Shown one piece after another: positions 36,439 through 44,827 of a stretch of 64,000 nt of DNA. Source of the stretch: Sphingomonas phyllosphaerae 5.2. Its GTDB lineage: Bacteria > Pseudomonadota > Alphaproteobacteria > Sphingomonadales > Sphingomonadaceae. How positions within the stretch are numbered: position 1 is the first letter of the stretch; every line of letters begins with the position of its first letter. Under the pieces are notes generated by a model. That model was given only the letters and a program-made list of their open reading frames with translations, searched no databases and was not told the DNA's origin. The position numbers and the translations under genes were made by a program. The stretch spans positions 1,956,501 to 2,020,500 of the forward strand of contig NZ_ATTI01000001.1 of NCBI RefSeq assembly GCF_000419605.1, given 5' to 3'.

Positions 36439-37074
36439 GCGTTGCCGCGGATAGCGGCCCCCGGCCGTTGTGGACCACATAGCTTCGCTTAGCATCCGGT
36501 TCGCGCCACGCGGTGAGCCGATACTTGCTCCGACATGATCGTACGACAGCTTTCGCGTGCGCCATCGCAGGGTTTGTCAGCGCGCCATCGATCGGAGAAG
36601 CAATCCTGTGACGATCACCTCGCTTCCTGAAGTGGCCGCGCTGTCGGACTGCTCCTCCGCTGCCTTGGCCCGATCGTGGGCCGGCCATGTGCGCGCTCTT
36701 ACGATGACCGCCGACACCACCCGCGACCGGCAAGCTGCCGCAAGCATGACCTGCTCCGACAGCCGACGCACGGGGTGCAAGTACGGCCTGATCACGCACG
36801 GCTGGTCCTCTCGCCCCCCACGGATGCCGCTGGAAGCCGCCGCCAGGCTGCACCCCGGATGGCTCGGCACCGTCAGGGCAGCAACACGAACAGGGCTCGT
36901 CACGATCGGCCGAAAACGTGGCGGAAACGCAACGGTCGTCGCACGTAGTGCCGAACTGATGGCGCATTTCCGGAACGTTACGGTTGTATTAACCATACGT
37001 TCAGGCGCCAAGCTGCTGTCAGGACAGGCGCGTTCGCGCTGTCTGTCAATAATGATAGTCTGAGAGGTAAGCAG
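36439..37074. other. 636-bp region without a recognised gene
   Basis: Between tRNA-Glu and the lipoprotein gene. Open frames exist on both strands, but none shows a family match, proper ribosome-binding site or amino-acid bias of real genes in this genome; the reverse one runs through the tRNA. No integrase or tRNA 3'-end duplicate was seen. The last 110 bp are lower in GC and probably carry the lipoprotein promoter. Confidence 0.55.
36974..37001. promoter_or_regulatory. Dyad with TTAACCAT upstream of lipoprotein gene
   Basis: AACGT-TAC-GGTT and AACC-AT-ACGTT flank GTATT, giving an imperfect 28-bp dyad 74 bp before the lipoprotein ATG. It contains TTAACCAT, which resembles a CtrA half-site. 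A regulatory role is inference. Confidence 0.3.
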
Positions 37075-37386
37075 ATGCGTTCCAATCTTCCCCGCTACAC
37101 CGCCTTGGCCATGATCGCGATCGGTGGCGTCAGCCTCGGCGGTTGTGCCAGCAAGGGTTTCGTCCGTGAGCAGATCGCCACGGTCAACACGCGTATCGAC
37201 GGCCTCGACGGTCGCCTGCGCACGGTCGAGGGTACGTCCGGCCAGGCGCTGACGCAGGCGCAGGCGGCTTCCGCCCAGGCGCAGCAGAATTCGCAGCGGA
37301 TCGACCAGATCAACGGCCGCGTCGATGGCCTCGATCAGCAAATGAAGCAGCAGATGCAGCAGCGCCAGCGTCGGCCGCGCGGCTGA
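37075..37386 (+). CDS. Small alanine-zipper lipoprotein
   Basis: 103-residue lipoprotein. The lipobox is LGGC with Cys24 after a hydrophobic signal. The mature part is a long coiled coil with heptad spacing (INTRIDGLDGRLRTVE, QALTQAQAASAQAQQNSQRIDQINGRVDGLDQQMKQQ) ending in an Arg-rich tail. It resembles Lpp-like or alanine-zipper lipoproteins, which link or space the outer membrane and peptidoglycan. A C-terminal Lys for covalent attachment is not present, but the basic tail could bind the wall. GAGAGGTAAG is a good ribosome-binding site. An L,D-transpeptidase gene follows by 57 bp, which supports an envelope role. Confidence 0.87.
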   Translation: MRSNLPRYTALAMIAIGGVSLGGCASKGFVREQIATVNTRIDGLDGRLRTVEGTSGQALTQAQAASAQAQQNSQRIDQINGRVDGLDQQMKQQMQQRQRRPRG

Positions 37387-37443
37387 TTCCGCTGACGTGA
37401 TGCGACGATGGCGCGAGGATCGGCTCGGCCGAAAAGGACTGAG

Positions 37444-38226
37444 ATGATACCGGGATCGCTCCACGTCGCGTCGCGATCGATGCTTTGTGCGGCGCTGCTG
37501 CTGGCGATCACGCCGGCAGCCGCCGCACCCGGCGACAAGACGCGCACCGCTCCGGCCGCCGCCCGCAAGCAGGCGTCTGCCAAACCTGCGAAGGCGTCAC
37601 TGAAGAAGCCGAAGCCGGTGGCGAACGTCGCGCCGGTCGTCCTGCCGCAGCTGCCACGCTCCGATATGGCGAACCGGCTGATCGCCTGGGTTGCGGCGGC
37701 GCACGACAATGGCGCGCGCCCCTATGCCGTCATCGATAAGCCGGCAGCGAAACTCTATCTTTTTTCCGGCAACGGTACGTTCCTCGGCGAAACGCCGGTG
37801 CTGCTAGGTATCGGCGTCGGCGATGATTCCTCGCCCGGTATCGGGGCGAAGAAGCTCGAGGAGATCGGCCCGGCCGAGCGGACCACCCCCGCGGGTCGCT
37901 TCGTCACCCGGTTCGGGCGTGCCTTCGGTCGCCAGCAGGTGCTCTGGGTCGATTATGCCAATGCGGTGGCGATCCACGCGGTCATCACGACGCACAAGAA
38001 GGAGCGTCGGGTCGAGCGGCTGCTGTCGCCCGCCGTCGACGACAATCGCATATCGTTCGGGTGCATCAACGTCGGCACGCGCTTCTACAGCGGCAAGCTG
38101 AAGCCGCTGTTCGAGAAGAAGGGCGGCATCGTCTACATCTTGCCGGACATGAAGACGCTCGACGAGGTTTTCCCGCGGGTCCGGCTGCTGCCCTATCTCG
38201 GCACGGGTACGGAGATCAGATCATGA
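37444..38226 (+). CDS. L,D-transpeptidase (YkuD domain)
   Basis: 260-residue exported L,D-transpeptidase-like protein. A signal peptide covers about 1-28 (AITPAAAAP), then a Lys/Ala/Pro-rich spacer to about 65. The YkuD catalytic part has TPAGRF, the IHAV histidine (178) and SFGCINV with the nucleophile Cys207 and Arg202 before it. Such enzymes cross-link peptidoglycan or attach lipoproteins to it. The start MIPGSL is at the signal with AAAAGGA upstream. It lies after the coiled-coil lipoprotein gene and overlaps the Rap1a-like gene by four bases (ATGA). Confidence 0.9.
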   Translation: MIPGSLHVASRSMLCAALLLAITPAAAAPGDKTRTAPAAARKQASAKPAKASLKKPKPVANVAPVVLPQLPRSDMANRLIAWVAAAHDNGARPYAVIDKPAAKLYLFSGNGTFLGETPVLLGIGVGDDSSPGIGAKKLEEIGPAERTTPAGRFVTRFGRAFGRQQVLWVDYANAVAIHAVITTHKKERRVERLLSPAVDDNRISFGCINVGTRFYSGKLKPLFEKKGGIVYILPDMKTLDEVFPRVRLLPYLGTGTEIRS

Positions 38227-38549
38227 GCATGGTCCTGCTCGCCCTTCTCGCCGCCGCGGCAGATCGCCCGGTGGTGGTCAGCTCGATCACGACGCCGCAG
38301 CTCGTCGAGCTGTGCCGCGGCAAGGACGACGATCCGACCGCCAACTTCTGTACCGGCTACATCCTCGCGGCGTTCGACGCATTGTCGCTGGCGCGGCAGA
38401 TCTGTCCGTCGCCCGCGCGCGCATCGAACATGATGGTCGCGTCGACGACCCGCAAATATCTCCGCAAGCGCGCGAAGAAGTCGACGGTCGCCCCCGCCTT
38501 CGCCGTCCGCACCGCGCTGCGCGAAGCCTTTCCCTGCAAGCGTCGCTAG
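38223..38549 (+). CDS. Rap1a/Tai-like periplasmic protein
   Basis: 108-residue protein with a short signal (MSMVLLALLAAAADR). The rest matches the Rap1a/Tai immunity domain: LVELCRGKDDDPTANFCTGYILAAFDALSLARQICP, with the two Cys pairs spaced as in that family, and a C-terminal TALREAFPCKR. In Serratia these proteins neutralise T6SS amidase effectors. No effector or T6SS gene is near; instead it is translationally coupled to the L,D-transpeptidase. It may be a periplasmic small-protein partner or inhibitor; this is inference. Confidence 0.8.
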   Translation: MSMVLLALLAAAADRPVVVSSITTPQLVELCRGKDDDPTANFCTGYILAAFDALSLARQICPSPARASNMMVASTTRKYLRKRAKKSTVAPAFAVRTALREAFPCKRR

Positions 38550-38565
38550 GCCGTCACCGGCGGGA

Positions 38566-39723
38566 TCATCCCGCCTTTGCCGGTGTCGCGCGCGCCTCGG
38601 CGGTCAGCACCAGTTCCGCGGCCAGCAAGGCACCGTCCTGGTCCTGCGCGACCGAGGTATGCTCGACCAGGTCGTTGACGAACTGCGGCCCGAACGGCAG
38701 CGGCACCTTCGAACAATCGAGATAGCGCGCACCCTTGCGGTCGGCGATGAACAGGTGGTTGCCGCCCGGCCGCCCCGCGATGTCGACGTATTTGCGGAGT
38801 TCGATATAACCCTCGGTGCCGAGGATGAAGAGCCGCCCGTCGCCCCAGGTCGGCAGCCCGTCGGGCGTGAACCAGTCGACGCGCACGTAGCCGGCGCCGC
38901 CATCGCCGTTCAGCACCATGTCGCCGAAATCCTCGAACTCGGGATGCTCGGGATGCGCGAAATTGCCGGTCTGCGACGCGACGACATGCGCGCGCTTGCT
39001 GCCGGTCAGATAGACGAACTGGTCGGCCTGGTGGCTGCCGACGTCGGTCAGGATGCCGCCGTTGCGCGCCGGATCCCAGAACCAGTCGGGCCGGTTCGGC
39101 GCCGACAGGCGGTGCGGCGCGAGGTTGATCGTCTGGATCACGCGCCCGATCGCGCCGTCATGCACCAATTGCCCGGCCATCACCGCCGCGGGCACCTCCA
39201 GCCTTTCGGAATACATGATCCCGTATTTGCGCCCGGTCTCCTTGATCGTGCGCCGCACCGCGGCCAGTTGCTCCAGCGTGGTGACCGCGGCCTTGTCGCT
39301 CAAATAGTCTTTCCCCGCCTTCATGACGCGCATGCCGAGCGGCGCACGCAGGCTGGGGATGGCGGCGCTGCACACCAGCTTGATCGTGCGATCGGCCAGG
39401 ATCTCGTCCTCGCTGCGCGCCAGCTTTGCGCCCGGATAGCGCTTCCGGAACATCGCGACCTGTGCCGGGTCGGCGGAGAAGAAGCTGGTCAGCACCCCGC
39501 CGCCGCGGATCACGGCGTCGGTGATGCCATAGATGTGGTTGTGGTCCATGCCGATCACCGCGAACGGCAGCCGGTATTTCGCCTCCGGGGCGGGCTTGGC
39601 CATCGCGGTTTCGGTGGGCGCGTCGCCGCGCGTCGCGGACTGCGCCAGTGCGTCGCCCGCCACCCCCACCAGTCCGGCGGTCAGTCCCATTCCCAGCAGT
39701 GCGCGACGATCCGTCTCGGTCAT
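38566..39723 (-). CDS. Gfo/Idh/MocA oxidoreductase (variant DKA motif)
   Basis: 385-residue NAD(P)-dependent sugar-type oxidoreductase. The N-terminus TDRRALLGMGLTAGLVGVAGDALA has a twin-arginine export signal. The Rossmann block is unusual (FAVIGMDHNHIYG), and the conserved EKP becomes SDKA. The C-terminal GIMYSERLEVPAAVMAGQLVHDGAIG and GGILTDVGSHQADQFVYLTG fit the family. It is the last gene of the DUF1080-MocA-ApbE-MocA-MocA operon, 13 bp after the previous gene. Family members of this exported kind oxidise sugar C3 hydroxyls in glycoside degradation. The altered motif makes its exact activity uncertain. Confidence 0.87.
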   Translation of the reverse strand: MTETDRRALLGMGLTAGLVGVAGDALAQSATRGDAPTETAMAKPAPEAKYRLPFAVIGMDHNHIYGITDAVIRGGGVLTSFFSADPAQVAMFRKRYPGAKLARSEDEILADRTIKLVCSAAIPSLRAPLGMRVMKAGKDYLSDKAAVTTLEQLAAVRRTIKETGRKYGIMYSERLEVPAAVMAGQLVHDGAIGRVIQTINLAPHRLSAPNRPDWFWDPARNGGILTDVGSHQADQFVYLTGSKRAHVVASQTGNFAHPEHPEFEDFGDMVLNGDGGAGYVRVDWFTPDGLPTWGDGRLFILGTEGYIELRKYVDIAGRPGGNHLFIADRKGARYLDCSKVPLPFGPQFVNDLVEHTSVAQDQDGALLAAELVLTAEARATPAKAG

Positions 39724-39736
39724 GGTCGGTATCCCC

Positions 39737-40999
39737 TCAGATCTTCACGAGCGACGTCGGCCACGTCATGGCCGCGCCGCGATCCATCGCCTGTTCGCCC
39801 AGCAGCGATGCGACGCTGGCATTATATGCCTGTTCCAATAGCCCCGGCAGCGGCTTGCCCGATCGTACCGCCTCGCCGAACCCCTCGAACTGCAGCATCG
39901 TCTCGTCATATTCTCCCCAGCCGAGCGACTCGCCTGGCGTCGTCACCGGCAACTCCGGGAACCACGTCGCGCCGCCGATCGGGATCGTGCGCTTGTGGCC
40001 GCGCTTCACGTCGGCCTGCATCCGTTGCAGCGCCAGCGATCGCGGCGAGACCTCCTGGTAGATGCGGCCCAGTTCCGGCTCGATCGTGCCGGTACTGCCC
40101 TGGATCTGCTCCTCGCAGCCATAGCGCGCGTTGTTGAGCAGCGAGGTGTAGATCACCTTCCGCCCACCGGCATATTCGTAGATAAGCGCGACGTGGTCGT
40201 ACACCTCGCGGCCATCCTTCCAGAAGCAGATGCTGCCCGATCCGATCACGCGCGTCGGCACCGCGTCGAGGAACCAGTTGCCGACCTGCAACTGGTGTGT
40301 CGCCAGCTCCGTCATCAACCCGGCCGAACTGTCGCGGTACAGCCGCCAGTTGACCTGCCGGTCGGTGCGATCGGCGGGCACCTTGCGGCGCCAGCTGTTG
40401 TTGCGGTGCCAGCTCGCGCGGATTTGGGTGATCGTACCGATCTCACCGGCCTTCACGCGGCGCAGCGCGTTCAGGTAGGTCGGGTGGAACATCCGCTGGT
40501 GCCCGATCTGGAGAACCTTGCCGCTGTCCTGCGACTTCTTCACCATCGCGCCGCAATCGTCGATCGTACGCGCCATCGCCTTCTCGCACCAGACGTGCAG
40601 CCCGGCGTCGAATGCATCGAGGCTGTGACGCGCGTGCATGTTCAGCGGCGTCGCGATCACCACGGCGTCGATCCCGCGCGCATCCAGCATCGCGCGGTGA
40701 TCGGCAAAGGTCGGCGTGCCCGGGGCCACCCATTGCTGCGCCTTGGCGATGTTGGGCGCGTACGTGTCGCACAGCGCCGCGACGGTGCAGTTGCGCGTCT
40801 TCGCGATGTTTTGGATCAGCGCCCGGCCACGGTCGCCGGTGCCGATCACGCCCAGCCGCACCTTGCCCGTGCCCGCGGTCTGCGCGCCCGCCGCGATCGC
40901 CGCCCAAGGCGTGGCCACCGACATCGCCGTGCCCGCCGTGGCTGCCAGCACGCGGTCGAGGAACGACCGCCGCGTCAGGTCGAATTCCTTTTCGTTCAT
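39737..40999 (-). CDS. Exported Gfo/Idh/MocA oxidoreductase
   Basis: 420-residue oxidoreductase with a canonical Tat signal (LTRRSFLDRVLAATAGTAM). KVRLGVIGTGDRGRAL is the dinucleotide-binding site. The 'EKP' motif reads CEKAMAR, so the lysine is kept and the proline is lost. ELATHQLQVGNWFLDAVP holds the conserved His of the second domain. NAD(P) in the periplasm is normally absent, so family members there carry a tightly bound cofactor, as known for glucose-fructose oxidoreductase. It starts inside the apbE stop (ATGA overlap). MNEKEFDLTRR was chosen as start; the frame continues upstream only as shadow. Confidence 0.92.
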   Translation of the reverse strand: MNEKEFDLTRRSFLDRVLAATAGTAMSVATPWAAIAAGAQTAGTGKVRLGVIGTGDRGRALIQNIAKTRNCTVAALCDTYAPNIAKAQQWVAPGTPTFADHRAMLDARGIDAVVIATPLNMHARHSLDAFDAGLHVWCEKAMARTIDDCGAMVKKSQDSGKVLQIGHQRMFHPTYLNALRRVKAGEIGTITQIRASWHRNNSWRRKVPADRTDRQVNWRLYRDSSAGLMTELATHQLQVGNWFLDAVPTRVIGSGSICFWKDGREVYDHVALIYEYAGGRKVIYTSLLNNARYGCEEQIQGSTGTIEPELGRIYQEVSPRSLALQRMQADVKRGHKRTIPIGGATWFPELPVTTPGESLGWGEYDETMLQFEGFGEAVRSGKPLPGLLEQAYNASVASLLGEQAMDRGAAMTWPTSLVKI

Positions 41000-41865
41000 T
41001 CCAATATCCTGCGTGGCGCATGTGGCGCGAGGTCGAACAACATCCGCCGGCGCGGATCCTGAAGGTGCTGAAGCGCGTCGTCGCTCGCGACGATCAACGC
41101 GGTGCTGAGCATTTCCGCACGCGACCCGTTGCGATCGATCACGACCGCGCAGCGCGGCGCGTCGATCGCGCCTGCGCCCGTGTCCCCGCCCGCGCCCGTG
41201 GCCGGCCGGATCAGCGCCGCACGTTCCGGCGCGGTGGTGCCCGTGCCGATCGTGGCCGATACCGACAGCGCCTCGTCGAACAATTCGACCTCCACCAGCG
41301 CGGCGTCGGGGTGGCGCGGATCGGGGATCGCGAATGGCCAGGCCCCGCCCAGCGGATGCGCGCCGACCACCGCGATCGAGCTTTCGCCAGCGGAGAGCAA
41401 CGCGCATTCCACGCCGGCGCCACGCAGCGCCGCCACCGCATAATCCAGCGCCAGCCCTTTGCCGATGCCGCCGAAATCGAGCGCGACGGGTACGTCGCAC
41501 GCCAGACGGGCGGCGTCGTGATCGAGGTGCAGCTGTCGCCAGCCCGCCGCATGGCGCGCGTCCGCGACCGGATCGAACAGCCCCAGCGTCAGCGCATAGG
41601 CGGCGTCGATCTGCAACAACGCATCAAGCAGGATCGGATCGTCGATCGCCGCCGGCTGGCCGGCGCGCAGCGCGTCGTTCATCGCCGTCGCCGCCGACGG
41701 TCGGTGGATGGTCAACGCATCGTCCACCGCCACGATCGCGGCGCGCGCACGCCATAGCGCGTCCGCGTCGCCCGCCCCGAAACGGTGCAGCTCGATGCGC
41801 GTCCCCATCGCCGGGAAGCATTCCACCCCCGTCGCCGCCTTGGGGATCGGCGCTGCGCGCGTCAT
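40996..41865 (-). CDS. apbE: FAD:protein FMN transferase
   Basis: 289-residue ApbE family protein, which attaches FMN covalently to Thr/Ser of target flavoproteins outside the cytoplasm. Blocks seen are FPAMGTRIEL, DFGGIGKGLALDYAVAALRG (FAD binding), ALLSAGESSIAVV and LSVSATIG. No lipobox or signal peptide is visible from the chosen ATG (MTRAAPIPKA); upstream codons overlap the previous gene. It lies 14 bp after one MocA gene and overlaps the next by four bases. A partner flavoprotein with a flavinylation site is not evident in the operon, which makes its placement interesting. Confidence 0.9.
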   Translation of the reverse strand: MTRAAPIPKAATGVECFPAMGTRIELHRFGAGDADALWRARAAIVAVDDALTIHRPSAATAMNDALRAGQPAAIDDPILLDALLQIDAAYALTLGLFDPVADARHAAGWRQLHLDHDAARLACDVPVALDFGGIGKGLALDYAVAALRGAGVECALLSAGESSIAVVGAHPLGGAWPFAIPDPRHPDAALVEVELFDEALSVSATIGTGTTAPERAALIRPATGAGGDTGAGAIDAPRCAVVIDRNGSRAEMLSTALIVASDDALQHLQDPRRRMLFDLAPHAPRRILE

Positions 41866-41879
41866 GGCCGCGGCGTGGG

Positions 41880-43193
41880 TCAGGCCTTGACCTCCCAGCC
41901 GGGCTGATAGTCGACCGACCACAATTTCATCGCCTCGGCGCTGCCCGGCTTACCCGTCGTCGGGTCGACGGTCAGCACGCTGTTGGTGCGATAGGCCATG
42001 TTGCCGAGGTGGCAGAGCGTCGTGCTGATGTGTCCCTCCGCGATCGGGGAGGCGAGCGCGGTCGCCCGGCCGCGGATCACGTCGACGAAGTTGGCGGCAT
42101 GATAGACGTCCAGCGCCCCCTCCCCGACCGTGCCCGTCGTCTCCGACGTCGCCGGTGCCTTTACCTCGCGCAGCATCTTGCCGGCCAGATCGTACAGCTC
42201 GAACCCGTTGCGATCGACCACCGCCGAACCCTTCGTGCCGAGCAGCAGCACGCCGCGCCCGCGCCCGCGCGTCAGCTGGCCGTTGCAGCTCTGCCCGTTC
42301 CAGCGGATCGCGCGATCGTTGTCGTAGAGCAGGTCGAGCGCGAGCGTGTCGTACATCTCCCAATCGTCGCCCTTGTAGAAATGCCGGGCGCCACGTGCCG
42401 CGACCGTCTTGGGGTAGCTCAGCCCCATCAGCCACCGCGCCACGTCAAGTTCGTGCATCGCGTTGTTGCAGATCTCGCCGGTGCCGTACTTCCAGAACCA
42501 GTGCCAATTGTAGGGGACGAGGTTGGAACGGTACGGTCCACGCGGACGCGGCCCCTGCCACATGTCCCAGTTCAGGTTCGCAGGCGGCGCGACCTCGGTG
42601 CCCGTGCCGATCGAGGTGCGATTGTTGGCGTACCACGCCTGCGCTTCATAGACGTCGCCCAGCTCGCCGGCGCCGATCAACGCCGCCAGCTGTTGCGTTT
42701 CGCGGCTCGATCGCTGTTGGTTGCCGACCTGCAATTGCCGCCCGGTGCGGCGCTGCACGGCGATCAGCGCCTCGCCCTCCGCGGGGGCGATGCCGATCGG
42801 CTTCTCGACGTAGCAATGCCGGCCAGCATCCATGGCGTCGATCGCCACCTTGGCGTGCCAGTGATCGGGGGTGGCGACGGTGACGATGTCGACCGCCTTC
42901 TTGTCGAGCAGCCGACGATAATCGCCCTCCGTCTTCACGCCCGCATTGCCCTTCGCGGCGAACGCCGCGGCACGCTTGGCCAGCACGTCGGAATCGACGT
43001 CGACCAGATGGGTGATCGTGACGTTCGGCTGCTTGGTAAACGCGCTCATATGCGCCTGCCCGCGGCCATTGACCCCGACCACGGCGACGCGCAGCCGATC
43101 GTTCGCGCCCTTGATCTGCGCATAGCTGCGCGCGCTCACCGCGACGCCGAGCGCCGCGCCCGCGCCGGTCATCATCGTGCGACGGTCCATCAT
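41880..43193 (-). CDS. Exported Gfo/Idh/MocA oxidoreductase (canonical EKP)
   Basis: 437-residue oxidoreductase with a twin-arginine-like N-terminus (MMDRRTMMTGAGAALGVAVSA). RVAVVGVNGRGQAH is the NAD(P) site; HCYVEKPIG carries the family's catalytic EKP; NAMHELDVARWLMG supplies the C-terminal His region. Aromatic-rich WHWFWKYGTGEICN is typical of the exported oxidoreductases linked to DUF1080 proteins. It follows the DUF1080 gene with a four-base overlap. It is the most canonical of the three MocA-type enzymes here and is the best candidate for a glycoside C3-oxidase. Confidence 0.93.
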   Translation of the reverse strand: MMDRRTMMTGAGAALGVAVSARSYAQIKGANDRLRVAVVGVNGRGQAHMSAFTKQPNVTITHLVDVDSDVLAKRAAAFAAKGNAGVKTEGDYRRLLDKKAVDIVTVATPDHWHAKVAIDAMDAGRHCYVEKPIGIAPAEGEALIAVQRRTGRQLQVGNQQRSSRETQQLAALIGAGELGDVYEAQAWYANNRTSIGTGTEVAPPANLNWDMWQGPRPRGPYRSNLVPYNWHWFWKYGTGEICNNAMHELDVARWLMGLSYPKTVAARGARHFYKGDDWEMYDTLALDLLYDNDRAIRWNGQSCNGQLTRGRGRGVLLLGTKGSAVVDRNGFELYDLAGKMLREVKAPATSETTGTVGEGALDVYHAANFVDVIRGRATALASPIAEGHISTTLCHLGNMAYRTNSVLTVDPTTGKPGSAEAMKLWSVDYQPGWEVKA

Positions 43194-44614
43194 CGACCTG
43201 CCCCCTTCTGCAATTCACGGATCTTGATCGAGCGGAAATCGACGCGGTTGCCGTGATCCTGCAGCAGGATCGGCCCGGTCGGGCGCTCGCCGAAGTCGTT
43301 AAACCTGGCATATTTGCTCTGCGCCACCAGCGCGCGGAACGCCGGCGATCCGCGCTCGTACTCGACCACCTTGAAACCGTTCAGCCAATGCTCGACATGC
43401 CGGCCGCGGCTGACGATCACCGCGCGGTTCCACTCGCCGGGCGGATTGATGCGCTTGCCCGGGCTGTCGGGGTCGGACAGGTTGCGCGCCGGGATCAGGT
43501 CGTAAAGCGAGCCGAGCGTGCGGTTGCCGTCGCGACCCATCTTAGCATCGGGGTGCCGCGCGTCGTCGAGCAACTGATACTCCAGCCCGATCGCCGAGCC
43601 CGCCCCTTTCGAAAGCGCGGGATCGACGAAATACTTGACCCCGCTGTTGGCGCCTTCGGTCAACCGGAAGTCGACGGACAGTTCGAAATCACCATAGTCG
43701 CGGGTGGTCACGATGTCGCCGCCGTTGGTCGATTCGGCGCCGTCCGCACCCTCGACCGTGAACACGCCGTTCGCCATCGACCAGCCCTTGGCGGGAAAGC
43801 CGCCACCCTTCGCGCCGGTCCAGCCTGCCGCCGTTTTGCCATCCCACAGCAGCTTCCATCCGGTACGCTGCTCGGCGGGTGACAGGCGGTTCGACAACCA
43901 GCCCTGCTGCGCCAGCCCGGTAGCCGGCATCGCGTAGCGCGCGGCGCGGTCGGTGATCATCCGCACCTTGCGGAACCGCACTTCGGGATGGCGCGCGGCA
44001 TCCGCATCGGGGATGGCGTGGACCTGGAACGCGATGAACCCGCGCGCGTCGGTATCGTCGACGGTGTCGGTTGCGGGTACGCCGTTCACCCACGTCCGCA
44101 GGCGGTTGCCGATCGCCTCGACCCGGTAGTGGTTCCAGTCGCCGGGGCGGAAGGCGCGTCGTGCCGCCTCGTTGCGGCCGAGCGTGTAGAGCCATTGCCG
44201 ACGCTGCTCGTCGTACATGCCCCCGCTCCACCCCCGCTTCGACGGATCGATCTCCGCCTGATAGCCGAAGACGACGCCGTTGCGATATTCCGGCCGGCTT
44301 TGCCCACGGATCATCACGCCCGAATTCAGGACCGGGTCGGTCTTGGCGTCGAACTCGATGATGAAGTCGCCGAACTGCGCATCCGATACCAGCCAGCTAT
44401 TGGCCTTGCCCTGCTCGGCACGCCCGACCAGCTCGTCACCGACCACCGTATAGGTCGCATTGCCGCCGGTCCGGTGCCACCCCGCCAGCCCCTCGCGCGG
44501 GGTCACGTCGCGCCACGGCGCCGCCGCCTCGCGCGCCGCCGCCGGTTCCGCCCCGGCCCCTGCCGCGACCGCTGCGGACGCCAGTGCCAACGCCGCCCAT
44601 CTCCGCACCTTCAT
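43190..44614 (-). CDS. Two-domain DUF1080 (3-keto-disaccharide hydrolase-like) protein
   Basis: 474-residue secreted protein. A signal peptide covers about 1-29 (ALALASAAVAAGAGAEPA). Two concanavalin-like DUF1080 domains follow: one at about 35-235 (WLVSDAQFGDFIIEFDAKTDPVLNSGVMIRGQ, GFIAFQVHA) and one at about 262-470 (WKLLWDGKTAAGWTGAKGG, DYGDFELSVDFRLTEGANSGVKYFVD, GPILLQDHGNRVDFRSIKIREL). The Pfam name reflects 3-keto-glycoside cleavage shown for some members. As the first gene of the operon it points to glycoside degradation via 3-keto sugars. The polypeptide starts at MKVRRW; longer frames are shadow. The promoter region holds GTCnGAC sites. Confidence 0.9.
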   Translation of the reverse strand: MKVRRWAALALASAAVAAGAGAEPAAAREAAAPWRDVTPREGLAGWHRTGGNATYTVVGDELVGRAEQGKANSWLVSDAQFGDFIIEFDAKTDPVLNSGVMIRGQSRPEYRNGVVFGYQAEIDPSKRGWSGGMYDEQRRQWLYTLGRNEAARRAFRPGDWNHYRVEAIGNRLRTWVNGVPATDTVDDTDARGFIAFQVHAIPDADAARHPEVRFRKVRMITDRAARYAMPATGLAQQGWLSNRLSPAEQRTGWKLLWDGKTAAGWTGAKGGGFPAKGWSMANGVFTVEGADGAESTNGGDIVTTRDYGDFELSVDFRLTEGANSGVKYFVDPALSKGAGSAIGLEYQLLDDARHPDAKMGRDGNRTLGSLYDLIPARNLSDPDSPGKRINPPGEWNRAVIVSRGRHVEHWLNGFKVVEYERGSPAFRALVAQSKYARFNDFGERPTGPILLQDHGNRVDFRSIKIRELQKGAGR

Positions 44615-44717
44615 GAAGCGCCCTCTCCGCGACTCGGTGCCGCGCCAGCGGCCCGTCGCCTGTGATTGTCGTTTTCCGGGTGCCATTGCACCTCTCCTGC
44701 CGTCCAGCCTAAGTTGC

Positions 44718-44750
44718 GGTCCGACCACATGCAACAGACATGTCAGACAT
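44718..44750. promoter_or_regulatory. Two GTCnGAC palindromes between DUF1080 operon and GntR gene
   Basis: GGTCCGACC (44718-44726) and ATGTCAGACAT (44740-44750) are palindromes around a single base, with centres about 23 bp apart. They share GTCnGAC with a site before the TonB receptor. FadR-type GntR proteins commonly bind such TnGTCnGACnA-like sites, so these are candidate operators for the adjacent regulator. Confidence 0.5.
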
Positions 44751-44827
44751 TCTTGGCGATGGCCGTCCATTCCGCTACGGTCGCACCGCGCCACGACCGG
44801 CGTCGATGGTGACTTCTAGGGTTCCGG

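Noticed and set aside
36398..36967. Reverse open frame of 189 codons ending with LVTPTRIELVFSP
   Set aside because: It runs antisense through tRNA-Glu; this C-terminus is a well-known artefact of frames opposite tRNA genes.
36557..37063. 168-codon forward frame after tRNA-Glu
   Set aside because: No family match, no good ribosome-binding site and atypical composition; it is best left as intergenic.
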